64,000 nt of DNA, taken from the NCBI GenBank assembly GCA_949358305.1, contig OX442316.1, positions 10,230,001-10,294,000 on the forward strand, read 5' to 3'. The position numbers and the translations under genes are program-made. Each line of letters opens with the position of its first letter. Within the stretch, counting starts at the first letter, position 1. The notes under the pieces were generated by a model. The model was not told the origin of the DNA. It did not search any database and saw nothing but the letters and a program-made list of their open reading frames with translations. The DNA comes from Strigamia acuminata. Its lineage: Eukaryota; Arthropoda; Chilopoda; Geophilomorpha; Linotaeniidae. Below, piece after piece: positions 21,926 through 31,257 of this stretch.

Positions 21926-22012
21926 AATGCTCGAAACTATTTATTTAACTAATCACTAATCACTAATTGGGATTTTGCTAGTATAGTGAAGCAAAATCTA
22001 GATTATACTAAG

Positions 22013-22145
22013 GGAAATAAATATTGCTAATTTAGGAATTGTCTAATTTCTCCATTTGAACTCAGAACTTTAAAGAAAAGAAAAAACCACCACCAGGTTA
22101 CACCCTTACTGCGGGCTACGGACAGTCCAAATCCTCAGTCTAATT
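22013..22145 (+). repeat. DIRS terminal inverted repeat, left copy
   Basis: 133 bp beginning GGAAATAAATATTGC, the reverse complement of 26730-26862. Confidence 0.9.
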
Positions 22146-22329
22146 ACGGAGGCAAATAAAGACAAAATAAGTCAGGCAGAAAATTGTTTATTCGACCTAA
22201 ACATACGGGAAGAATAAATCACAACGGTAAAAGATGATCTCGACGGCGTCAATTTTCTGCAAGGGAGGGAAGACAAACAATTAATACAGAAAGCAAAATT
22301 GCAGACAGAAAAAAGCTTTGGGAGGGACC
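22146..22329. other. DIRS spacer between inverted repeat and ICR
   Basis: No gene is seen; about 180 bp of element sequence. Confidence 0.4.
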
Positions 22330-22432
22330 ATTAGCAATATTTATTTCCCTTAGTATAATCTAGATTTTGCTTCACTATACTAGCAAAATCCCAATTATAC
22401 AACAGCGGAAATAAATATTGCTAATTTAGGAA
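22330..22432. repeat. DIRS internal complementary region
   Basis: 22330-22397 is the reverse complement of the left terminus from the TAAT junction, and 22394-22432 is the reverse complement of the right terminus. The two are fused at ATTA (22394-22397), the complement of the circle junction. In DIRS biology this region templates end joining. Confidence 0.85.
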
Positions 22433-22504
22433 CGTTCGTAGCCCCTTAATACTACAAAAGCAAATTCTTCCAAAGCGGATTCGATCGGCCTACCGTAGAA
22501 TTTC

Positions 22505-23304
22505 TTAAATACAGCGGCAGTTGACCAATCGGCGGCTTTGATAATGCACTCTAAAGACTCCCCTACTAGCCGCGAACAACGTGGCTGCAGCTCTGGTTGA
22601 ATGAGCCGAGAAAACGGAGGTATCTACCCCCGCGTCAGAGAGGACGCCCTTGATCCACCTCGCGATGGTCGTAGAGGAAAGCGGGCCAAACAGTGGCGAG
22701 CCAGAGAGAAAAAGTTGTTTTGAACTACCCTTCAAAGAAGCGGTAAAGTTAAGGAACCGGCGCAAAGCAACCACCGGACATAATTCCTCGTCGTGAAAGG
22801 ACGCGATGCAAAGAGGCGTTAGATACGCGGATTTACGAGAACCGCACAGAGGGACCATGCAAAAATAATCGAAAAACGAAATGTCTGCTGAGAGTAGCCA
22901 AAGGTCACCCGCTCTGTCTGCCAATGCAAGAGCCAAAAGAGTAGCCAGACGCTGATTTCTCGACAGTCACGAAAGATTAGGGGCGGAAAAGAGACGTTTG
23001 AGATGCGTTAAAATCGAGCCTATGTGCCAGATATTAGAGTATTTCGGGACAGTCGGTCTAGAAAGAGACACGCCCCTCAGGATCCGGGGAATAACCGGAT
23101 GGAAACCTAAGTCTTCCCCCCCCCCGACAGGGAAACCAATTGGGAAATTGCAGACCTGCGACAATTGACCGAGCTGTAAGATCTGCCCGCGCTAAACAGC
23201 GAACCCAGGAAGTTCGCTACGACCAGGGCAGATGGTCGAAGAGGGTCCACGCTGCGAGAGGGGCTGACTTCCGAGAGCCGGTCAAGGGACCAACACAGAT
23301 CCAC
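22505..23304 (-). pseudogene. Tyrosine recombinase of DIRS/Ngaro type, frame broken
   Basis: The longest open piece (22505-22936) carries a phage-integrase-like C-terminal domain with SAHSTRAAATLFAASRG, which supplies the His-x-x-Arg of the active site. Upstream pieces give the N-terminal core with SAGRSYSSVNCRRSA and PVIPRILRGVSLSRP in other frames. Breaks lie at a C homopolymer near 23117 and near 22960. It would have integrated the circular DNA form; as it stands it is unlikely to be functional. Confidence 0.75.
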
Positions 23305-23307
23305 TCG

Positions 23308-23390
23308 AAGAAGTAATATCTGCGGAAAGCAGCTTAAGGTCAGCCGCCCTGCCCGCCAAAGCCAGGGCTAAAAGTATAGCTAGAGGCCGA
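23308..23390 (-). pseudogene. Second fragment of a tyrosine recombinase
   Basis: On the minus strand it reads LAILLALALAGRAADLKLLS, parallel to LATLLALALADRAGDLWLLS within the main recombinase copy. It is therefore a remnant of a related copy lying head-to-tail beside the first. Confidence 0.6.
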
Positions 23391-25732
23391 TTAACCGGCT
23401 AAGTGAAAATTAGTCGCATTTTACAACCTAGGCATTCTTAAATCTACTTCAATCTCTCGAAACTTCACGTTTCCATGATAAAGAAGATCCAACTTCTCAG
23501 TTTGGACTAAGATACAACTTGATCCAACACCGTTTTGACGATACTTTGACAACGAGCAATCATCAAACCATTTAGCGGATCATCCAATACTAGCTATTTA
23601 ATTACTATTATGGAGTTAATCGAGTGGCACAAGGTGATGTGTAAAACCAATAGATTTTACAGTAAATTCGTTTTGATGAGGTCTGTAACGATGCTATCAC
23701 AGACAAGATGACAAATATTGACATTCAGGCATTACCAAATTAATGGAATTTACCAATAACATTCGCAAATGTTGTGTGGATAATGTATCTATTTGTGAGT
23801 CCAGTTCCTCAAAAATGGGCAGCATATGTAGATCTCGGAACGCAGGCTGATTTAAACTACCACAATCAGCTACAGCACCACAAAAGAACCGATATTTTCG
23901 ATAATGACTGAACAAATCTCGTTCAGTTCAAAGCTGGCTTGTCGCCCCGTTGTTTTACAGCATTAATGTAACTAAAGTATGAAAACAAAATCAAATATGT
24001 GGTCCGCGTAATTCTTCCCAAGTTAAGACGTCAAAGCTTGGGCAAATGTTTCACTAATGATATTACACATTCCGATGAAGCTTCTAGGTATGACAAATCG
24101 AGGGCTATCAGGTTGCCACAAACTTGGAGTATATTAACTGCAAGCTTGTGCGTAGGGTGAAAGTAAACCCAAAACCAAAAAGATAAAGACGTTGTGCCGG
24201 GACGAATAAAATCATCCGGATGCAAAAGAACCTACGTCTTCGCTTACTGCATAAGTATAACATAGGCGAGACCTATGTTTGACAACAGACCGTTGGTATG
24301 TATTAACCAATGTGTCAGATGGTGAATCTCGTAACAATAATGTGCAGCGACTGTTTCCAAGCTCCATGCTGATTTCTTATTAGGCATGGCGTAGAAAAAA
24401 TTAGATGGAATGTAATGATGACCATCGAAACATTCATTCAAATTAGGAGGTAGGTGGCACTGCAGAAGGCAGCGTCACAAAATAGAGTCCAGAATGTTGA
24501 GATTATAAAAGATAAGAATTGCTTAAAAGAGGGTCGAATCTCTCCCCCCCCTCTCCCATCAACTTCAGAGAGGATATCATGTGCATTTTATTTTATTCTC
24601 TAAATAAATCTTATATAAAAGAAAAACCAGCTTCGCAAAACTAGGGAATTTCGGGAGTGGGACCCGAACCCTGTATCCATGAGTCCATGCGGCAGATATT
24701 GCTCTACTCATTTGATCACACTGGGGCGATTTTAACGTAATTTCTAATTTCATCTCGAGCTGTGTCATCGATATTTTGACAACCAACAAATAACAAACAA
24801 ATAAATGGATTTTCCTCTCAACATTTACCAAAACTGTAGCAGTATTAATCGCGAGGCTCACTGAGATTTCACAGTTTAGTGGCTGGAAAGAAAAACCTTG
24901 GATTATGTAGGTATACATCTGGTATCACACTAAACCTGAAAAAGAAAGGACAAAGTATTGGTATTGAAAAGCATGCATCCGATGGAGCAAATTTAATCAG
25001 AAAAACTTTAATTTTGCTACAATGCACCGAATTGTACAAAACAGACATTCCAAAATTAATTTCGAATACTTTGTATAATTTTGTTATTAATTTTAGATTT
25101 TTAATCCCTTTTAAGGCCGTTCAGTCCATCCTTAGATTCAGAGCTTTGAATGAGCCTATGGCGAATAGATCTGCCACAAAAAAGTAAAAGCATCTAAATT
25201 GATGTAGTACACAGAAAAATTCTCTGAATTAAAATTGGATTGAGAAACAAATAAAAAAACCCCATGAATTTAACACATGTTAAAGCCAATAAAGGAAAAA
25301 CTATCTCATGAAGTAACCTAAGGCATAGAAAAATGTGAGGTTTATTTTGTAAATAGTCACGTAAAGCTTATAGAATCTCACATTAACCAATAGTTTCAAC
25401 TGATATTGCAAGAAAGACTATTCTGTGTGAGAAAGCTTTAAATGCACAAAATTCATTTGCTAAAAAACAAATGAGTCGCCGAAAATTGCAAAAACTATTT
25501 GCACTCCATCAGTTGACCAGTTGAAGCCCATGTGCACTGACAAGACCGACCTCTGCTTGATGGGAAAAATAACTCGGCGTCCGCCTTGAAGCGGAAAAAA
25601 CTTCCTTAGCTGCGCAGCAACATTAGCAGCCACAACCCATGTGCGCTGTCCAGAGAAAAATCCGAAAAACTGGGCAAAACTCCCGATTTGTAGCGGACAA
25701 AACTTCCGCTTTTCTAGCGTGCAAAACTTTAT

Positions 25733-25734
<2 letters not shown>
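23391..25734. other. Unrecognised interior of the DIRS element
   Basis: Over 2 kb with no credible coding region, apart from a tRNA-like sequence near 24690. A 102-residue plus-strand frame at 24879-25187 has no recognisable features. The reverse transcriptase expected here is absent. Confidence 0.5.
24645..24727 (-). repeat. tRNA-derived sequence (SINE head or tRNA pseudogene)
   Basis: The minus strand reads from CCCCAGTGTGATC through an A-box-like AATGAGTAGAGCA and, about 40 nt on, a B-box-like GGGTTCGGGTCCC. This is the spacing of an RNA polymerase III internal promoter. The cloverleaf is imperfect, so a functional tRNA is unlikely. Confidence 0.5.

Positions 25735-25776
<42 letters not shown>
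25735..25776. repeat. Poly-T tract, about 42 nt
   Basis: Nearly pure T run directly before the 23-bp minisatellite. Confidence 0.95.
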
Positions 25777-25777
<1 letters not shown>

Positions 25778-25785
25778 AGTGGGCA

Positions 25786-26275
25786 AAGCCTCCGCTTTGT
25801 AGCGGGCAAAAGCTCCGCTTTGTAGCGGGCAAAAGCTCCGCTTTGTAGCGGGCAAAAGCTCCGCTTTGTAGCGGGCAAAAGCTCCGCTTTGTAGCGGGCA
25901 AAAGCTCCGCTTTGTAGCGGGCAAAAGCTCCGCTTTGTAGCGGGCAAAACCTCCGCTTTTTAGCGGGCAAAACCTCCGCTTTTTAGCGGGCAAAACCTCC
26001 GCTTCTTAGCGGGCAAAACCTCCGCTTTTTAGCGGGCAAAACCTCCGCTTCTTACCGGGCAAAACCTCCGCTTCTTAGCGGGCAAAACCTCCGCTTTTAG
26101 CGGGCAAAACCTCCGCTTTTTAGCGGGCAAAACCTCCGCTTCTTAGCGGGCAAAACCTCCGCTTTTTAGCGGGCAAAACCTCCGCTTTTTAGCGGGCAAA
26201 ACCTCCGCTTTGCAGCGGGCAAGACCTCCGCTTTGCAGCGGGCAAAACCTCCGCTTTGCAGCGGGCAAAACCTCG
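25786..26275. repeat. 23-bp minisatellite, about 21 copies
   Basis: Unit GGGCAAAACCTCCGCTTTTT plus AGC. The left third carries the variant AGCTCC with TTTGTAGC, the middle TTTTTAGC or TTCTTAGC, and the right end TTTGCAGC, so variants are clustered by position. Long frames across it (up to 177 aa) arise because 23 bp cycles through the three frames. Confidence 0.95.
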
Positions 26276-26286
26276 GTTCGGTGAAC

Positions 26287-26392
26287 CTGAACCAAAACCC
26301 CAGCAACAGAGCGAGACATGTTACGGGCATTACATGGGCCTGAACCAAAACCCCAGCAACAGAGCGAGACATGTTACGGGCATTACATGGGC
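26287..26392. repeat. 53-bp perfect tandem duplication
   Basis: Two identical 53-bp units starting CTGAACCAAAACCCC, next to the minisatellite. Confidence 0.95.
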
Positions 26393-26394
26393 CT

Positions 26395-26655
26395 CACCTC
26401 TCGCGTCCCAAAGGCGCGTTCCGCGGGGCAGAAGAGGACTTAACCGAAAAGACGAACCAGCCAAAAACATCCTCTGCTCCAGTCTGCCGAAGCGACGGTA
26501 TCGGCAACGTCCGACTGACGTGACTCTTCCAAAGCAAAGTCGTACTGGCTCGGGTCGGTCGTTTCATGGACAACGGCAGTCCTAGCCACCTTCTGCTTGG
26601 CGGTTGGCGGACGGCCACGAATGGACGTGTTAGCGACGATAATATCGTCCGTCAA
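26395..26655 (-). pseudogene. Possible gag-like remnant of the DIRS element
   Basis: A minus-strand frame of about 70-85 residues (RGRPPTAKQKVARTAV and so on) lies just inside the inverted repeat, where DIRS elements start their first ORF. It lacks an ATG and has no recognised domain. The identification rests on position only. Confidence 0.3.
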
Positions 26656-26729
26656 AAAGCAAAAATAATTCGAAAACTAACCAAAAAGAAGCTGCAAAAA
26701 TTTTCCGTGGAATCCAAAATGGCAGAAGA

Positions 26730-26862
26730 AATTAGACTGAGGATTTGGACTGTCCGTAGCCCGCAGTAAGGGTGTAACCTGGTGGTGGTTTTTTCTTTTC
26801 TTTAAAGTTCTGAGTTCAAATGGAGAAATTAGACAATTCCTAAATTAGCAATATTTATTTCC
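26730..26862 (-). repeat. DIRS terminal inverted repeat, right copy
   Basis: Reverse complement of 22013-22145 with few or no differences seen. Confidence 0.9.
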
Positions 26863-26875
26863 GCTGTTGTATAAT

Positions 26876-27296
26876 CACTAATCAGAAATACAGAACGTAG
26901 AATCTTAATTGTTAGAGTAAAAATTGTAACTTAGAAACCACGTATTTAATTTTTTTTTTAAATGGAAATTAAATTTCTTGTGGGTTACGTATTTTCACAT
27001 TCATTCAAAAATAAAAAAATAAAATAAAAATAAAACTTTTGCAAAAGGCCACACATGTATTCAAATTATTTTTTGCTCAGGTTTTTTCATTTACTTTGAG
27101 TACATAATAATTTTATATTTTAAAAATTACAACTCTTGAGGAAATTGACAAACTCTTTACATAACACGTCTTTTTGTGTAAGAATAATAATAATAATAAT
27201 AAAACCATGTCAAGTACAGCTGGTCCCACACATGTGTACAGAAAAAAATCAACTCAATTTTATAATTTTTAAACATCTCAAACACAACAAAGTGAA
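26876..27296. other. Upstream region of ABCG-B
   Basis: AT-rich, no gene seen; contains an (AAT)n run near 27185. The ABCG-B promoter should lie here. Confidence 0.4.
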
Positions 27297-30200
27297 ATGC
27301 ACAATTCCAACGAAAATAATGTTGTGCTCGAAAATAAGAATTATAAAACGATAAAACTCGAATCCAAAGGAACAGGAAGAAATGGCACGGTAAAGATTGT
27401 CTGTGCAGTGTAAATTGCTATATTTATACAGTTTAAAATAACGTATTAATCATGCACTTAGTCTTAATTAACTTTAAATTCCAGACAGAACAAAGTAAAC
27501 ACAAAAATAGATCGGATTCCAAGCACCTTTCACCAAAAGTGTTGTTGACATGGACAGATGTCAGTGCTTACTCCATCCCACCTCCAAAAACTAAGTTCTG
27601 TTCGCCTTTAAGAAAAAAGATCAATCAACCTATCAAACAGATCCTCAATAAAGGTATAACCAAACCTTGAGTTATACCACGTGGACCTGATTCATATTTT
27701 TAATTATATTATTAACTTCCAGTTAATGGCTTAGCAAAACCAGGCGAATTGTTAGCAATAATGGGCGGAAGGTAAAATAAGTTAGGATGGATGATTGATT
27801 AACTAAATATTTTTTGTTATTTTCCTCAGTGGTGCAGGAAAAACAACGTTATTAAACATTCTCACAAAGAAAACCCAAGGCACGCTTAGTGTGTCGGGTC
27901 AAGTGCATATTAATGACCGACCTGTGACTAGTGACATAATTGCAGCAATAACAGCGTATGTACAACAAGACGACCTTTTTATTGGCACTCTTACTGTCAA
28001 AGAACAACTTATTTTCCAAGTAATTAAATTAGATCAATTGAATTATTTTTTCCCATTACATAAATAAAATTTCAGGCAAGACTTACTATGGGCAATACCA
28101 CCTACAAAGAACAATTAAAGCGAGTTGATGAAGTTATTCAAGAAGTGCACGCTGTGACTGTATGGTTTTTATTTATTTTAATGCGCGCATTTTCTTTTAT
28201 TAGTTGGGATTATCTAAGTGCCAGGACACTTTAATAGGGATTGTTGGTCGTATCAAAGGAATTTCCGGTGGTGAAAAACGACGTTTAGCTATTGGCTGTG
28301 AAATATTGACAGTTACACCTTTGTTGGTCTGTGACGAGCCTACATCAGGGTTAGATTCGTTCATGGCTCAAAGTGTAGTGACGATTTTACAGAAGTTGGC
28401 AATGAAGGGCAAAACCGTCATTTGTACAATTCATCAACCATCGTCTGAAATTTACGCCACATTTGATAAGTAAACGACCGTATACAAACGATATATTGAA
28501 TAATTAATGGTGACTTACTCAATTTTGTTAAGGGTGTTATTTCTTGCTGAAGGAAAAGTTGCGTTTTTAGGTTCTAAAGATCGTGCGTTCGAGTTTTTTG
28601 AAAAGTGAATTTTATCTTTTATTTCGGATATACTAAAATATACTTAAATTATTTTTGTTTTAGTTTGAATTTTAAATGCCCCATTAATTACAATCCAGCT
28701 GATCACTTTATCCACACACTTAGTGTCACTGCAGAAGCCACTGAAAAAAAAAAGCGTGCAATTTCAGTTAAGTGAATACATCTACACAGTAAAAACTTTA
28801 TTTTAATTTCTCTTGTTATTAGGAAATCTGTAAAGCTTTTGAAGAATCTGACACGAATGTATTCATCAAAGAGGAAATTGATTCTATAATAAAAAATGTC
28901 AAATTTCCAGACCAAATAACAAAATCACGGTAAGACTTGGCATACCCTACCACAAAAACTGAATTGGAAAATATATAACTGGTTTACTACAGTAATTGGT
29001 TTCATTGTACAATTTTGGACAAATCAAACGTGCTAATTTCCTATCATTCTGTATTCTTCCTATTTTAGTTACAAAGTCACATGGATTGAACAATTCAGAG
29101 CTGTTATGTGGCGATCTTGGATCTGCGTTTACAAAGAACCAATTCTGATAAGATCGAGAGTGATGCAAGCATTTGTAAGTTATTGACAGTTTCAGTGTGG
29201 TATAGTTTTTTACTAAATTTTGTTATTCTAGTTCGTCGGTTTGCTTTTGGGACTCATTTATTACCGTCAGGAACTGACTCAACTAAACGTAACGAATATA
29301 AATGGTGCCTTTTATATTCTTTTAATGGAATCCACATACCACAATACGTTTGCTGTTGTCCATGTACAGTAATTATCCAGCATTACCACAATGTCAGCAC
29401 TTTAATACGGCATGTAATAGGTTTTTACCTCTGAATTTCCCATCTTTCTGCGTGAACATGCAAGCGGACTGTACAGCTCGAGTGTATACTTTTTCTGCAA
29501 AACATTTGCTGACGTACGACCAATAAACATACCGTAGTAACATTACAAGTATCCCTCATTTTACGCGATTAATTGGTTCGGTGAAATCGCGTATAGCGAG
29601 GAATACCCGTACAGAACGTTATTTTATGTCAATTAATATCAATTTTTGTTTCGTTTTTTTACAGCAATTTGTATTTATTATTACACCAATTGTATTTACG
29701 ACTACGTCTTATTGGCTGATAGGTAAATTATAAAATTACATTTATCATTCCTCTAATATTTCCAACTTGTCACAGGCTTTATCCCAGACATTTCAAAATT
29801 TTTCATTGCCTGTTTAATTTTTATCCTCGTTGCTAATGCTGCTTCATCCTTTGGTATTCATCAATAACAATTAACACTGAAAAGACATTACAATATTGTT
29901 CCTGTAGGGTATTTAATTTCATCAATTAGTTCATCAATTGCAATGGCTTTAACTATCATTCCTTCTGCCATTCTGCCATTATATCTATTTGGTGGTTTCT
30001 TCATACGTAAAATGTTATACACAAATTCATTTTTGCTGAATATAAAAATATGTTTGACCTCAACTAACTCTTTGCACACACAGTTCTATTCCATGGTACT
30101 TTCGTTGGATACCCCGTGTGTCCTGGTTTGCGTATGGCTTTGAGTGTCTGCTAATTAATCAATGGAAAGATGTCAAACATATAGGTAATACCAAACGTCT

Positions 30201-30765
30201 TAATTGTCTTAATTGTCCAAACTATACACAAAACATCAATCTATTTTTTTCTAGAATGCAATGTGAATAATAAAACTTGTCCATCTACTGGTTTGGTAGT
30301 CCTAAAATCATATGATTTTGAAACTGTAAAAATTTCTACATTCTGAATTACCATATTTTACCGATTAAGAATCGCCCTCAAATTGTAGCCGCCCTCGAAT
30401 AGTAACCGCGGCTGAGACACCACCCTATTTTTGCAAAAGTATGGTATTGTTTCCGTAATTAACCTCACAAACAATAAACGTACTCTTCGTTCGTGACGTT
30501 CAAACTTCGTTTGTTACATTAAACAAATGTAACAAACGAAAAACCGAAATTGTAATTGCTGACAAAAATGGCAGTTTTGAATAAGAGCCGCGGCTCTTAA
30601 TCGATAAAATACGGTATGTTATCTATTATCTCTTAAATTCATATTTAATTTCAGACAGCATTTTTGCCCAACATTTGTGGACTTGCGGCTCTAATTATAT
30701 GTATCCGGTTTGCAGCCTTCGTAGTTGTGGCAATAAAAGCGTCGAAAAATAGTAAAAAGCAATAG
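27297..30765 (+). CDS. ABCG half-transporter B (White/ABCG-like), 657 aa, intact
   Basis: Exons: 27297-27389, 27485-27653, 27723-27771, 27830-28019, 28076-28144, 28204-28469, 28533-28604, 28664-28766, 28823-28929, 29069-29174, 29232-29363, 29421-29513, 29665-29722, 29776-29853, 29908-30013, 30084-30184, 30255-30325, 30655-30765; total 1974 bp in frame. The N-terminal nucleotide-binding domain has Walker A GGSGAGKTT split across an intron, [10 protein letters not shown], signature [10 protein letters not shown], Walker [10 protein letters not shown] and H-loop TIHQPSS. The C-terminal half carries about six hydrophobic helices and a short loop with two Cys (NVNNKTCPS). Half-transporters of this family dimerise to export lipids, pigment precursors or xenobiotics. 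The start was chosen as the first ATG of a short exon whose phase fits. The donor of the 29908 exon (AAAATGTTATAC) is unusual. Confidence 0.9.
29549..29606. mobile_element. 58-bp hairpin MITE in ABCG-B intron 12
   Basis: GTATCCCTCATTTTACGCG is repeated inverted with small changes as CGCGTATAGCGAGGAATAC. It resembles the ends of pogo-like elements. Confidence 0.6.
30349..30616. mobile_element. 268-bp MITE in ABCG-B intron 17
   Basis: Terminal inverted repeats of about 25 bp starting TACCATATTTTACCGATTAA on the left and TACCGTATTTTATCGATTAA on the right, flanked by TA. Confidence 0.75.
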
Positions 30766-31257
30766 AATTGAAGCTATAGCTTCAATTCAATTCTATTCTA
30801 TTCTAAAATACTAAAATATATTTTAGTATTTTGTACTGAAAAATCGCACAATATCAAGAATAAAATTAATCACTGTGGATAAACAAAACCGTGTATCAAA
30901 TTGAATGCAGCTAATTATATTTAAACAGATGCCAATAAAATATTTTTAATAAATTCCAAAAATTTATTCCAGAGTTGAAAATATTGGAAATTGAAATATT
31001 GAAAATGGAAAAAACTCAAAACTGATGATAATAGTTATAAAAATCAAAGCAAAAAATCAAACTCTAATTTTCAGCTGCTTTTTTTTCCTGGTGAAATTTT
31101 CATTTTATTTAGAGCTCGTTCATTAATGATGTCATTAACATTAAATAATTTTATTATGATTTGAAAAACCAAAACAGCTGGCGTAACGACTGTAATAACA
31201 AATGCGCAAAACTGTCATAAAACTTAAACTAGCAGAGACTAAAGAACGACTAACACA
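30766..31257. other. Spacer between ABCG-B and ABCG-C
   Basis: No gene is seen. It contains a 28-bp perfect AT palindrome (30805-30832) soon after the ABCG-B stop, and AATAAA-type signals near 30860 and 30937. Confidence 0.5.

Larger units (their letters stand above)
21964..26875 (-). mobile_element. Decayed DIRS-type tyrosine-recombinase retroelement
   Basis: Inverted terminal repeats of 133 bp lie at 22013-22145 and 26730-26862. A segment at 22330-22432 is the complement of the left end joined directly to the complement of the right end, the internal complementary region that defines DIRS elements. A broken tyrosine recombinase lies next to it on the minus strand, as in DIRS order (gag, RT, YR, ICR, end). 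Both chromosomal junctions and the ICR junction share TAAT and there is no target duplication, as expected for recombinase integration. No reverse transcriptase was found; the middle is unrelated sequence and satellite. Confidence 0.8.

Noticed and set aside
24645-24727. A functional tRNA gene
   Set aside because: The anticodon stem and acceptor stem do not pair well; only the promoter boxes are tRNA-like.
25460-25993. A 177-residue minus-strand reading frame with KRSFCPLQSGAF repeats
   Set aside because: It is a translation of the 23-bp minisatellite and the poly-T tract; no independent coding signal.
25786-26275. Regular 23-bp repeats resembling a CRISPR array
   Set aside because: There are no unique spacers; repeats are directly head-to-tail and the genome is animal.
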